DNA from: Spirosoma agri
GTDB taxonomy: Bacteria; Bacteroidota; Bacteroidia; Cytophagales; Spirosomataceae
Direction: 5' to 3'
Assembly (NCBI RefSeq): GCF_010747415.1
Contig: NZ_JAAGNZ010000001.1
Location: 992,001-1,056,000, forward strand
Length of the DNA: 64,000 nucleotides
Shown here: in pieces, positions 42,845 to 51,639 of the stretch
Position numbering within the stretch: the stretch's first letter is position 1
How the letters are laid out: each line of letters opens with the position of its first letter
Made by a program: the position numbers and the translations under genes
Notes under the pieces: generated by a model
What the model was told of the DNA's origin: nothing
The model's database searches: none
Seen by the model: only the letters and a program-made list of their open reading frames with translations

Positions 42845-44407
42845 CTACGGGTTGTCATGTTCACGCTGAAACGCTTCCAGGACCGTGAACGCTGGAGACA
42901 TCATATTCCCGTCTACTAAACCGGTAGGCCCATGCGATTGGTAATAGGTAATTGACGCAACGCCTGCATTGGCTAAGGCACTCAGACTTTGGCGTGTCCA
43001 ATCGGCACCGAAGTCAGTGAACTGACGCGGGTCGGCGGGGGCATTCAGGCGTTCTATGGCGGTTCCGGTCAGGGTTATATACCGGGGACGAAGGGTTACA
43101 GGCGAAATGTGAATGGGCTTACCATCGCTGAATTGACGGGCGGTTACAACGGTTTCGGCCTGTCCGGCAATGTTCTCCAGCAATGTAAGGTCGTCCGATG
43201 CGTGAACCTGTGGGTTGACCGAATAAACCAGAAAGTCAACCAACTCCATTGCAAACCGATTGCGATTCAATTCGACAAAATTGTCGTCCGTACCGCCCCC
43301 AATGGCTGTGGCTGGCCAACCCTCCCGCACCAACGGCACGAGTGTTTGCAGCAACTCGGTTGAGGTCGTCAGCGTAGCCGCTTGGTAGAGAATTATGGAG
43401 TAAACCGATGCGGACTGATCCTGCAAAAAATGCTGCAACGTCCGTAGTTCGGTGATCGGGTCATTACCGAAAAAGGCGGCTAGTTCCAGCGGAACCGAGA
43501 GAAGGGTCGCATCCGCAATGGCATTGGTTAGCAGGGTTTGCCAGTTCGGAAGGTTAAAGAAAACATCGACTCGTAGGTGAGACAACCGTAGCGTTCTCAG
43601 CAAATCAGCTTCCTCATTTGTCAGCGGTGGCCCAGCGGTCCGTTGGCCAACGCCAATACGCGGGTGCGTCGGTTGGGTTTCGCTCAGGATCTGATTTACC
43701 CGCGTGAACATCTGTTCGTCCTCAGGTATTACGTCGTCTGCGATTGTTTGTGTTGACCGGCTGAAACGCACCTGCTGGTGAAATTCGTCGCCGGCTGAGA
43801 CGGCAACCGGAAAGGGCTGGCTGGCTGGCGTCGAATACGTTTTGAAGGAGGTATCTGTCCAGTTGCGCTGGTCCTCTGTTTCGAACACATCGCCCGAAAA
43901 GTCGAGTTGCCAGACAGCGCCGGAAGCGGGCTTCCAGCGCATGGACTCAATGGACAGAAAGGGTTGATGCGGACTGATAAAGACCGGAAAATGGCTGTTG
44001 GTTATACGACCATCAGGTGCTACTAGCTGGGCGGGTTGTCCCAAAACGCCATCGAGCGGGTGCAACACGCACAAACCGATCCGGTTCTTCTGAAATGCAT
44101 TGAGTGCCCTTCCGTAAAAATCGACCGAAATCGTACCCTCAGCATCGCCCCGAATAGCGACCTTCCCTTCCATCCGAATACCGAGGTCATTGACATGCCA
44201 CGTGTACGTAATGGAAAAGGAGTCGGCGGTTTTGTCGATTACCTGATCTGATAAAGTAATGCTGGCTGTGAGCCAGTTGTGATCCCGAATGGCAAAATAG
44301 ATTATCCGGAGAATTTCCGTATCTCCGAGCGAAACATAGCGTAGAAAACCAGTTTCATAACAAACTCGAATAGGGCCAGCCTGTAAGAAGTTGGGTGTTT
44401 GATTCAC
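42845..44407 (-). CDS. D-apionate lactonase (ApnL)-like protein
   Basis: 520 residues with no signal peptide, so cytoplasmic. The hallmark EDQRNWTD is at 178-185, within VFETEDQRNWTDTSFKTY, and LHPLDGVLGQPAQL (about 115-128) also matches the ApnL family, in which these residues lie near the active site. ApnL hydrolyses D-apionolactone to D-apionate in apiose catabolism. A TIM-like C-terminal half (about 230-500, e.g. RLSHLRVDVFFNLPNW) follows. The divergent neighbour is a GH140 apiosidase, which supports this role. Recognition is from memory of the family and needs a profile search; a glycosyl hydrolase-like protein is the alternative. Confidence 0.6.
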   Translation of the reverse strand: MNQTPNFLQAGPIRVCYETGFLRYVSLGDTEILRIIYFAIRDHNWLTASITLSDQVIDKTADSFSITYTWHVNDLGIRMEGKVAIRGDAEGTISVDFYGRALNAFQKNRIGLCVLHPLDGVLGQPAQLVAPDGRITNSHFPVFISPHQPFLSIESMRWKPASGAVWQLDFSGDVFETEDQRNWTDTSFKTYSTPASQPFPVAVSAGDEFHQQVRFSRSTQTIADDVIPEDEQMFTRVNQILSETQPTHPRIGVGQRTAGPPLTNEEADLLRTLRLSHLRVDVFFNLPNWQTLLTNAIADATLLSVPLELAAFFGNDPITELRTLQHFLQDQSASVYSIILYQAATLTTSTELLQTLVPLVREGWPATAIGGGTDDNFVELNRNRFAMELVDFLVYSVNPQVHASDDLTLLENIAGQAETVVTARQFSDGKPIHISPVTLRPRYITLTGTAIERLNAPADPRQFTDFGADWTRQSLSALANAGVASITYYQSHGPTGLVDGNMMSPAFTVLEAFQREHDNP

Positions 44408-44718
44408 GGGGTACCGACGTTTAGGACAAATGGTTTAGGCTTCTTGACCAATAAATGATGCACTATAAACCTGAAATCAGGCCGTATATACCGTCAATGC
44501 CAGGGGTAGTACGCGATTTTAGTGCTTATCGCCTGCGCTGATACGGCTGACTCGCTGAATCATCCATGAGCTGATCGCACGTTTGAACGAATGGAGCGGC
44601 CGAATCGGGTAGTAGGGAAGAAGCCAAGATTTCTTTGTACACGTAAATCGTAGCCTTGTTTTTCCGGTTGCATCGTGAGTTGAAACCTCTGCTACAGACA
44701 GCATATCCTGATTCCCGA
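44408..44718. other. Divergent intergenic region of the apiose pair
   Basis: 311 bases between the ApnL-like gene (minus) and the GH140 gene (plus). No ORF or strong hairpin was recognised; promoters for both genes should lie here, but no complete -33/-7 pair was found. Confidence 0.45.
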
Positions 44719-46107
44719 ATGAAAACCTCTGTTCTCCTACTTCTATTCGCCTGTATCCAGGGCCTGACGCTGGCCCAACAGCCCTTCGCTCACGGACGGC
44801 TGACTGTATCCGGGAATAAACGATATTTGGTTCATCAGGATGGGACGCCATTTTTCTGGCTGGGTGATACTGCCTGGGAGCTCTTTCACCGGCTCAATCG
44901 GGAAGAAGCCGACCAGTATCTTAAACGACGGGCCGAGCAGGGATTTACAGTTGTACAGGCGGTGGCCCTTGCCGAGTTCGATGGCCTGAAAGAGCCCAAC
45001 CCATACGGTGATACACCGCTGCTTACTAACGACCCCACAACGCCCAACGAAGCGTATTTCAAACACGTCGATTATATCGTTGATAAAGCGGCTCAATACG
45101 GCATCGTTATTGGTTTCCTGCCAACCTGGGGTGATAAAGTATTTAAAAATACGTGGGGCCAAGGGCCGGAGATCTTTACGGTAGCGAATGCAAAGGCGTA
45201 CGGTCGCTATGTGGGCAACCGATATAAAAACCGCGAAAATATTGTCTGGATTCTGGGCGGTGACCGCAATCCACGGGATGGTTCGCAGGACCTGGCGATC
45301 TGGCGGGCAATGGCCGCTGGTATTCAGGAGGGAACGGGTGGCCCCGACAAGGCGCTGCTGACATATCACCCGCAGCCCAACGGTCTGGATGGGGGCGCAT
45401 CGGCATGGTTTCAGGCCGACGACTGGTTTGCGTTCAACATGCACCAGAATGGACATTGTCGGTTTACGCCCGTGTACGACTACATCACGGTGTCCTATGC
45501 CCGTCAGCCGACCAAACCGACGATGGACGCTGAACCAATTTATGAAGACCACCCGGTTTGTTTTAACGCCAAAGACTTGGGCATATCGAATGCCTATGAT
45601 GTACGATTGTATGCTTATCTGGATTTGTTTGCCGGTGCGCATGGCCACACGTATGGGTGCCATGACATCTGGCAGATGTACAGTGCGAAACGCCCATCGG
45701 TCAACAATCCACACCTATATTGGCAGGAAGCAATGGACCTGCCCGGAGCCAATCAGATGACGCACGTCCGGAAACTGATGACGGCCCGCCCCCTGCTTGC
45801 CCGTGTGCCTGACCAGTCGGTGATTATCGAGAATAATCTCAGTGCTGCCGAACGGATTCAGGCGACGCGGGGTGCCGATTACGCCTTCGTTTATACCGCC
45901 GTAGGAAAGCCATTTACGGTCAATCCGGGTAAGATCTCCGGCAAAAGCGTTACCGCTACCTGGTTCGACCCCCGAACGGGAAAGACGAAACCAGCCGGTA
46001 CGTTCGACAACCAGAAACCACAAGCGTTCACGCCCCCGTCGCGAGGCTACGGACAGGATTGGGTATTGATCCTCGACGATTCTTCTAAAAACTATCCGGC
46101 CTTGTAA
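44719..46107 (+). CDS. Secreted GH140 apiosidase (DUF4038 family)
   Basis: 462 residues from ATG 44719 (an earlier start at 44656 adds a non-signal segment; MKTSVLLLLFACIQGLTLAQ is a signal peptide). The catalytic barrel (about 30-380) contains DGTPFFWLGDTAWELFHRL, typical of DUF4038/GH140. Asp182 in ILGGDRNP and Glu272/Glu276 in MDAEPIYED are candidates for acid-base and nucleophile. A C-terminal beta-domain (about 385-462) carries VTATWFDPRTGKTKPAGTF. GH140 enzymes are endo-apiosidases that release D-apiose from rhamnogalacturonan II. The divergent ApnL-like gene fits. Confidence 0.8.
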   Translation: MKTSVLLLLFACIQGLTLAQQPFAHGRLTVSGNKRYLVHQDGTPFFWLGDTAWELFHRLNREEADQYLKRRAEQGFTVVQAVALAEFDGLKEPNPYGDTPLLTNDPTTPNEAYFKHVDYIVDKAAQYGIVIGFLPTWGDKVFKNTWGQGPEIFTVANAKAYGRYVGNRYKNRENIVWILGGDRNPRDGSQDLAIWRAMAAGIQEGTGGPDKALLTYHPQPNGLDGGASAWFQADDWFAFNMHQNGHCRFTPVYDYITVSYARQPTKPTMDAEPIYEDHPVCFNAKDLGISNAYDVRLYAYLDLFAGAHGHTYGCHDIWQMYSAKRPSVNNPHLYWQEAMDLPGANQMTHVRKLMTARPLLARVPDQSVIIENNLSAAERIQATRGADYAFVYTAVGKPFTVNPGKISGKSVTATWFDPRTGKTKPAGTFDNQKPQAFTPPSRGYGQDWVLILDDSSKNYPAL

Positions 46108-46155
46108 ACGAGTGGGAGCGATCACCCGCGACTAACATAGGTCGATGGAGTATAC

Positions 46156-46242
46156 CTAGAGAAAGACCAGTAACAGGCCCAGTAAGCCAGCCAATAGTAG
46201 GCATAGCCATTCGATATACTGATGGCTTTGGGGCCGTTTCAT
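46156..46242 (-). CDS. Possible 28-residue single-helix membrane peptide
   Basis: ATG at 46242, stop TAG at 46156-46158. The peptide has a short charged N-terminus (MKRPQSHQYIEW) and a hydrophobic Leu/Ala/Gly helix (about 12-28), the classic form of tiny membrane proteins. No Shine-Dalgarno or homologue could be checked; may be chance. Confidence 0.3.
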   Translation of the reverse strand: MKRPQSHQYIEWLCLLLAGLLGLLLVFL

Positions 46243-46268
46243 AGGAGGATCAATTAGTAGTGAAAAAT

Positions 46269-46316
46269 AAACCGCCATTCAGTTCAGGACAAAAGCCCCT
46301 GCGTGAATGGCGGTTT
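46269..46316. terminator. Hairpin downstream of the LytTR regulator
   Basis: aaaccgccattca (46269-46281) and tgaatggcggttt (46304-46316) are perfect complements with a 22-base loop, 269 bases past the regulator stop. Role uncertain. Confidence 0.45.
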
Positions 46317-46584
46317 CGATTTAGCGAAATGCGGTTTGTTACTGTATCAGGATTTTCGCCTGATAGCGCAAAGCCAGTTTAGTCAAACTGAGTATCTAAG
46401 TGCGCTGATGTATAGCTGGAAGTAATTGATTATCAGAAGAAATTAGGATCAATTCTGGTAGCGTGGAAGCCGTGAACCGTTTTCTGCATGTAGTGCGCCC
46501 ATCACGCGTTTCCGGCGCAATGAGTCTTCGTTCCCCGCCACTGCCCGGCAATGTTGACGGTTTACCGATAGATGCCGTTCGAAA

Positions 46585-47334
46585 TCAGTTCCAGCCAATT
46601 CGCTCGAAAAAATACTGCTTCTCCCGCCGGGATACTTCGACCTCGCTGCCGTCGGACATGACGACCGTACCACCTTCTCCCCGGATGTATTCGCTCAGAT
46701 GCTGAAGATTGATCAGCGATGAGCGGTGAACGCGGGCAAAACTGAGCGGCTCCAGTATGTCCGCGAAATCTTTCAGCGTCTTGGTCGCTACAATTTTACG
46801 ACCGTCGATCAGGTAGAACGTTGTATAATTACTGTCGGCTTCGAGTCGGATAATATCCTGGATCGGTACGAACATGAGCCCTCTCAGCGATGACACCGCA
46901 ATTTTATTGAACAGCGCATGGGGCGACGGTGTTGGCCGGGCCGTATTGATCGAACTTGTTTCGCGATGCTTCCGCTTCTGCTGGAGCCGTTCGATGGCCT
47001 GCTGAAGTTCACCTTCGTGGATCGGTTTGAGCAGAAAGTCCAGCGCGCTCATCCGCAGCGCGTCAATTGCGTATTGACCGTAGGCTGTGCAGAAAATCAC
47101 TTCGAAGTCGGTCGTGCCAAGCTCTCGTAACATAGAAAACCCGTCCATGCCGGGCATGTCGATGTCGAGAAAAACCACATCGGGTTTGTAATGAGCCATA
47201 CTGGCCACAGCGTCGGAGGGATGCTGAAAGGTTTGCAGGATAGCGATATCCGGGGCTACTTTTTGGATTTTTACGCGTAAGGCGTCTAAACTGGCCCGTT
47301 CATCGTCAACAAGAATAGCAGATAGTTTCATCAT
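46585..47334 (-). CDS. LytTR-family response regulator (orphan)
   Basis: 249-250 residues from ATG 47334 or 47331; a longer frame to 47373 is not supported. Receiver domain (about 1-120) with ILVDDE and VVFLDIDMPGMDG, the phosphoacceptor Asp in FLDID, Thr in TAYGQYA and Lys in LLKPI. LytTR DNA-binding domain (about 150-250) with IRLEADSNYTTFYL and FARVHRSSLINL. No sensor kinase is adjacent, so its partner must be elsewhere. The next gene on this strand lies 236 bases upstream. Confidence 0.88.
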   Translation of the reverse strand: MMKLSAILVDDERASLDALRVKIQKVAPDIAILQTFQHPSDAVASMAHYKPDVVFLDIDMPGMDGFSMLRELGTTDFEVIFCTAYGQYAIDALRMSALDFLLKPIHEGELQQAIERLQQKRKHRETSSINTARPTPSPHALFNKIAVSSLRGLMFVPIQDIIRLEADSNYTTFYLIDGRKIVATKTLKDFADILEPLSFARVHRSSLINLQHLSEYIRGEGGTVVMSDGSEVEVSRREKQYFFERIGWN

Positions 47335-47507
47335 TCCGGTTGGTTGTCTACGCTTAAATGTACGGACTTCCATCGGAGAAGATTGACCGATAACTAAACC
47401 GGTAACAAAATCCCGTGTTTCAGGGCATTTGAGTAGGTTTTGACGGGCCTGACGATTCTTATTTTCCTTGTCATGAGCACTTTACTGAATAGAATCGCCC
47501 GAACTGG

Positions 47508-47555
47508 CGCGTGGCGGTGGCATCAGGTATACGAATCTGACACCACCGCCACGCG
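47508..47555 (-). terminator. Terminator of the esterase gene
   Basis: Arms 47508-47526 and 47537-47555 pair fully on the minus-strand transcript with two G:U wobbles; on the plus strand the same positions are mismatches. The orientation therefore indicates use by the minus-strand esterase gene, whose stop is 16 bases away. Confidence 0.7.
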
Positions 47556-47570
47556 TTAGTTGAATCATTA

Positions 47571-48437
47571 TCAGGGGGCTACCGCTCCGTTCGCTTTTAG
47601 GATTTTAGTAAAGAACAGGATGTGGTAGGGCAGCGAGTTTTCCCAGTAATCCCATGTATGGCCGCCCGGATGTTCGGTGTAATCGTGGGGCGTCTGGTTG
47701 TAGACCAACCGGCGGTGTAACTCCCGGTTCGGCTCAATCAGGAAATCATCGACACCACAATCGATAATCAGCTTCAGCCCGTTTGCTTTCATTTTGTCGG
47801 CCATATTTACGACCGAATTGGCCGCGTATAGGTCGGGAGTAGCGTCCTGCATCCCCAGAATTCGCTCGAACTGGGGCTTGATCTGTTTCGCAAATTCGGG
47901 GGCGATTCGCCAGTGGGCTGTGTTCAGGTCCAGTGCGCCACTCATGCTGCCAGCCGCGCAATAGAGATCGGGGTGTCGCGTTGCCAGATACAAAGCCCCG
48001 TGTCCGCCCATACTCAAGCCTGTAATGACCCGCCCTTTGCGATCCCGAATGGTGCGATACGTATTGTCAATTTTAGAGAGAACTTCCTGCGTAATATAGG
48101 TCTCGAACAGGTTATCTTTCTGGATCGGACTATCCAGATAACCGCTTAGCTTTTCGCCTTCCGGTGTTACGATAATCAGGTTGTACTGATCGGCCAGCGT
48201 ATGCAGCAGCAATTTATTGGGCGTTTGCCGCAGCCAGTCGCTAAACTGACCGCCACCACCGTGTAGGAGGTACAAAACCGGATAGGCGGCTTTACTTTTC
48301 GCATAGCTGGCAGGCAGCACTACAGCCGCCCGAAGCTTTTTCTGCATGGCCGCACTCGGGATGTCGAGCGTATCGACGGTTGCCCCGAAGGAGCAAATGG
48401 AAATCAGCAGACACAATAAACTAAACGATAAACGCAT
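47571..48437 (-). CDS. Secreted esterase (alpha/beta hydrolase, EstD/S-formylglutathione hydrolase-like)
   Basis: 288 residues with signal peptide (ending CSFGATVDT). PVLYLLHGGGGQFSDW forms the oxyanion region, GLSMGGHGA carries the nucleophile Ser, and GVDDFLIE and GGHTWDYW supply the acid Asp and His. This matches the esterase-D-like family used for xylan or feruloyl ester removal. Paralogous to the next gene (51 bases upstream on this strand), with which it is probably co-transcribed. Substrate unknown. Confidence 0.82.
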   Translation of the reverse strand: MRLSFSLLCLLISICSFGATVDTLDIPSAAMQKKLRAAVVLPASYAKSKAAYPVLYLLHGGGGQFSDWLRQTPNKLLLHTLADQYNLIIVTPEGEKLSGYLDSPIQKDNLFETYITQEVLSKIDNTYRTIRDRKGRVITGLSMGGHGALYLATRHPDLYCAAGSMSGALDLNTAHWRIAPEFAKQIKPQFERILGMQDATPDLYAANSVVNMADKMKANGLKLIIDCGVDDFLIEPNRELHRRLVYNQTPHDYTEHPGGHTWDYWENSLPYHILFFTKILKANGAVAP

Positions 48438-48488
48438 CGATGGTCAGGAACGAATAAGTGTGAAGATAGATGAGTGGCAGATGGGACG

Positions 48489-49652
48489 TTACCGGAACAG
48501 CAACGGCGCGTATTCGTTGAGGTACTGCCGCCAATTGATCCAGGTATGCCCGCCGTCGGTTTCTTTATACTGGTACTTGATATTGTGTTTGTCGAGCAAA
48601 GCAATCGTCTTCTTGTTGGCGTCCATCACGAAATCATCTTTACCAATCTCGATCCAGAAGAGTTTTTTGCCTTTGTTGAAATTACTGTCGTTCAGGACTT
48701 TCGCGTATTTTGTTTCGGCCTCATCGACGGTCGCGCCGAAAAATCCCGAACTGAACACGCCGACATAGTTGAACAATTCGGGATGTGTCAGCGTAACATC
48801 CAGCGTCTGGAAACCACCCATGGACAACCCCGCGATGGCCCGGTTTTCCTGATTGGTCAGCGTTCGGTATGTTTTTTCGACGTGCGGCATCACATCCTTG
48901 AGCAATTCATCGGCAAACAGCGACCGCATCCGGTTCATCGTTTCATTAGTAGGCATACCCGTTTGAGGAGGCATCGGCATACTCCCGTTGGGCATAACAA
49001 CCACCATCGGCTTTACTTTGCCAGCCGCCAGTAAATTATCCATGATGAAACCCGAGCGTCCGACGGTGTTCCAGCCGGAGTCGTCGTCACCCGCACCGTG
49101 CAACAGATAAAAGACCGGGTATTTTGTTGTTCCTTTTTCGTAGCCGGGGGGCGTGTATACATGCATCCGGCGCATCATACCCAGCGATTTCGACTGATAC
49201 CAAACTTCCCGCACGTCGCCGTGAGGCACCGGCTGATTATCCTCAAACGCCGTTTCGGTACCGGGTACGGCCATTACGTTTTCCAGACTACTGATCCCCT
49301 GCTTGATGACCGGATTTTTCGGGTCCATCGTACGAACCCCATCAACCATCAGCGTGTAGGTGTAGTAATCCGGTTTTAGCGGGCCAACCAGTGTCGACCA
49401 GACACCCTGTTCACTTTTGGTCAGGCTGAGTGGTTTGGGCTGCCCCAGAAAATCGCCTGTTACTGTCACGTCGCTCGCTTTGGGCGCGTAGATGCTGATC
49501 ATAACGCGCTTGTCAGCCATAACCTTTGGCGATTTGAGCGTATCGTTCGGCGTGGGTTGACGTTGGGGTGCCTGCGCAACCACCCGAAGGGTAACCAGAC
49601 TGATGGCCAGCAGTGTGTAGCAAAGCCGGTTTACAATTGGATGCTGATTCAT
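48489..49652 (-). CDS. Secreted esterase with N-terminal E-set (CBM48-like) domain
   Basis: 387 residues from ATG 49652 (MNQHPIVNRL); an earlier start at 49706 is not needed. Signal peptide (about 1-27), then KRVMISIYAPKASDVTVTGDFL (an early-set carbohydrate-binding-like Ig domain, about 47-130), then the hydrolase domain with PVFYLLHGAGDDDSGW, GLSMGGFQTL (nucleophile Ser), KDDFVMD (acid) and GGHTWINW (His). This arrangement is known in feruloyl/acetyl-xylan esterases. It is the first gene of the probable esterase pair. Confidence 0.85.
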   Translation of the reverse strand: MNQHPIVNRLCYTLLAISLVTLRVVAQAPQRQPTPNDTLKSPKVMADKRVMISIYAPKASDVTVTGDFLGQPKPLSLTKSEQGVWSTLVGPLKPDYYTYTLMVDGVRTMDPKNPVIKQGISSLENVMAVPGTETAFEDNQPVPHGDVREVWYQSKSLGMMRRMHVYTPPGYEKGTTKYPVFYLLHGAGDDDSGWNTVGRSGFIMDNLLAAGKVKPMVVVMPNGSMPMPPQTGMPTNETMNRMRSLFADELLKDVMPHVEKTYRTLTNQENRAIAGLSMGGFQTLDVTLTHPELFNYVGVFSSGFFGATVDEAETKYAKVLNDSNFNKGKKLFWIEIGKDDFVMDANKKTIALLDKHNIKYQYKETDGGHTWINWRQYLNEYAPLLFR

Positions 49653-49785
49653 GGGTATAGGAAAGTTAGCAGAACGGAACAGGTTGTCCTGAACGAGTCT
49701 GTTCATAGGAAAGCCAATGTCGATAGCTAATTTACTCGCAGGTGGTAGTTGCAGGCCTATTGATCAGCGCGGTATAAACGAAAAA

Positions 49786-49814
49786 GCCCGATGATCGGTT
49801 GACAATCATCGGGC
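49786..49814 (-). terminator. Terminator of the YceI gene
   Basis: gcccgatgat (49786-49795) and atcatcgggc (49805-49814) pair perfectly; on the minus strand a T run (complement of 49781-49785) follows. The YceI stop lies 27 bases upstream on that strand. Confidence 0.85.
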
Positions 49815-49840
49815 CTACTGTACGTTACATTGCGTTGGGC

Positions 49841-50443
49841 TTACTTCTTGGCGTCGGCCGTTTCGCCTTCCTGCTTCACGAATTCACCGCTGGCTTTCAC
49901 TTCAACTTCATCACTTACAACAACGACAGGGATCGTACCAATGCCGAAATCGGAACGTTTGATCGAACTGGCGATTTTGAAGCCAACTTTTTCCTGCTCT
50001 TTGCCGCCCATGCCTTTCATTTTGACGGGACCAACCATTGTTACGTCCAGTGTAACGGGTTTCGTCACGCCATGCATGGTCAGATTACCCGTTGCCGTGT
50101 ATTTTTTCGCGTCTACTTTCTTGAACGATGTGCTTTTGAACGTCAGCGTTGGGTATTTGGCCGCGTCAAAAAAGTCGGGACCTTTCAGGTGGCCATCCCG
50201 GCGTTCGTTGTCGGTGTTGATACTGTTTACGTCGGCGGTCAGTTCGAGAACGGCATCGGACAGATCAGGTTTCGACGAGATAACTTTAGCGTCGAACGTT
50301 TTAAAATTGCCATCCACTTCGGCCAGCAAATTGTGGGTAACGTTGAATCCAACGCGTGAGTGCGATTTATCGACCGTCCACGTTTGGGCCAATGAAACGC
50401 CGGAAACAAACAGGCAAGCAGCAAATACGGTAAGTGTTTTCAT
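49841..50443 (-). CDS. YceI family periplasmic lipid-binding protein
   Basis: 200 residues with signal peptide (ending SGVSLAQTW). WTVDKSHSRVGFNVTHNLLAEVDGNF is the YceI signature at the N-terminus, with AKYPTLTFKSTSFKKVDAKK and MHGVTKPVTLDVTM following, forming the lipocalin-like barrel that binds polyprenoid or other hydrophobic compounds. Intact, normal length. A single-gene unit with its own terminator and a 329-base upstream region. Confidence 0.9.
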   Translation of the reverse strand: MKTLTVFAACLFVSGVSLAQTWTVDKSHSRVGFNVTHNLLAEVDGNFKTFDAKVISSKPDLSDAVLELTADVNSINTDNERRDGHLKGPDFFDAAKYPTLTFKSTSFKKVDAKKYTATGNLTMHGVTKPVTLDVTMVGPVKMKGMGGKEQEKVGFKIASSIKRSDFGIGTIPVVVVSDEVEVKASGEFVKQEGETADAKK

Positions 50444-50772
50444 GTGTAAACTGGTTTTTTAAGTGGAATTCAGTACAAATGGTAACGGTTGGTTATTGAC
50501 TCGAACGGTAAGAAAGCAGGTAATCGGCTGATAAGCAAAACTACTTTCCTCAAATCGCCTGTCAGGATAGCGAATACAGGTTGAAATGCGTTCTGTTTGT
50601 CTACTGATTAACAATCGAGTGGACTGCTTATCGCTTGCCAATCAACCAACTGTGTTGCGAAGTTGGGAACGATAAAGCCGGTTTTGAAATCTACTATAGC
50701 GGAGTGCCCATTTTGAGTAGTTGAAACCGGTATTTTACCGGCTGAATACCTAAGTAGCTCACCCGCCAGGCG
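50444..50772. other. Intergenic region between idi and YceI genes
   Basis: 329 bases. CAAAACTA at 50536-50543 is TAGTTTTG (TAnnTTTG) on the minus strand and could be the -7 box for YceI, 93 bases upstream of its ATG. A weak hairpin (ccggta, 50727-50732, with taccgg, 50736-50741) lies downstream of idi. No ORF was recognised. Confidence 0.4.
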
Positions 50773-51300
50773 TTAGGATCGCTTTTGAAGTCGTTCAAAT
50801 AACATCCGAAACCAGACCGAAAATGTATGGGGAGCACTACGCATTTCCTGCGCCAGATCATCGGGTGCTATCCAGCGAACGGCGCAGGCTTCGTCAGAAT
50901 TGAACGGAATTGGTCCCTGATAATGACCCATAAATACGTGATCAAATTCATGCTCGGTCAAACCGTTGGGTAATTCGGCGTGATACCGAAAACTGAACAG
51001 CGGCTTCAGCGTAGTTCGGAATCCCATTTCTTCGTAGAGCCGTTGCTGAGCCTGTTCTGCCGTATCGTGCGGATGGCTGGGATGGCCGCAACAGGTGTTT
51101 GACCACAGACCACCGGAATGGTATTTTTCATGGGCTCGCTGTTGAAGCAGGTATTCGCCCTGGTCATTGAAGATCAGGACCGAAAACGCCCGGTGAAGGT
51201 CGCCTGACTCATGAACCGCTAGTTTTTCGGCAGTTCCCAGGATTTCGTCCTGTTCATTAACGAGCAGAACGGTTGGTGAGGAGATATGCGTAGTTGTCAT
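50773..51300 (-). CDS. idi: Isopentenyl-diphosphate delta-isomerase, type 1
   Basis: 175 residues. The Nudix-type IDI fold has HRAFSVLIFNDQGEYLLQQRA (about 32-52), WSNTCCGHPSHP with the catalytic Cys (about 67-78) and EHEFDHVF with the catalytic Glu (about 114-121). It interconverts isopentenyl and dimethylallyl diphosphate in isoprenoid synthesis, cytoplasmic, Mg2+-dependent. Length matches the family. It is divergent from the methyltransferase gene. Confidence 0.94.
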   Translation of the reverse strand: MTTTHISSPTVLLVNEQDEILGTAEKLAVHESGDLHRAFSVLIFNDQGEYLLQQRAHEKYHSGGLWSNTCCGHPSHPHDTAEQAQQRLYEEMGFRTTLKPLFSFRYHAELPNGLTEHEFDHVFMGHYQGPIPFNSDEACAVRWIAPDDLAQEMRSAPHTFSVWFRMLFERLQKRS

Positions 51301-51639
51301 ACGTGGGGAGACGTTCTAAATGATTGGCCAGACTGTCCTACCGCTTGTAACACATAAACGGATGAGTAGGGTTTTATCGTTTACCGAGCCTGGGCAAAAA
51401 GCGGAATTTGTCGTTCGATTACTGCTGTTCCTTACCGGTTTATGCATAAAACGTTGACAGATGCTTCCGGTGAAGAAACCACGAAGTTACGTCCGGATCG
51501 GTCGTGTGCCTCCGCAATTTGGCTACAAAACTATATAGTGAGGGGGCATTTCCTCTTTGCTGGCTAGCCGTATTTGCCCGCAATCATAGTCTGGTATCGG
51601 AATAAAAGCGTATTTGCCAGTTCTATTTTCCTTACACCT
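51301..51639. other. Divergent region between idi and methyltransferase genes
   Basis: 339 bases. TTTATGCATAAA at 51439-51450 is a perfect 12-base palindrome, possibly an operator. No ORF or clear promoter pair was recognised. Confidence 0.4.

Larger units (their letters stand above)
46108..46584. other. 477-base gap with sORF and hairpin
   Basis: Between the GH140 gene and the LytTR regulator gene. It contains a 28-codon minus-strand ORF (46156-46242) and a 13-base perfect hairpin (46269-46316), listed separately. The remaining 270 bases show nothing recognisable. Confidence 0.5.

Noticed and set aside
44743-45714. 323-residue minus-strand frame opposite the GH140 gene
   Set aside because: Antisense shadow of the GH140 barrel; no start context, domain or motif.
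48489-49034. Plus-strand frames opposite the esterase genes
   Set aside because: They have no signal, domain or motif and lie opposite clear alpha/beta hydrolases.
49799-50359. Long plus-strand frame opposite the YceI gene
   Set aside because: It is the antisense shadow of a well-recognised YceI protein on the minus strand.
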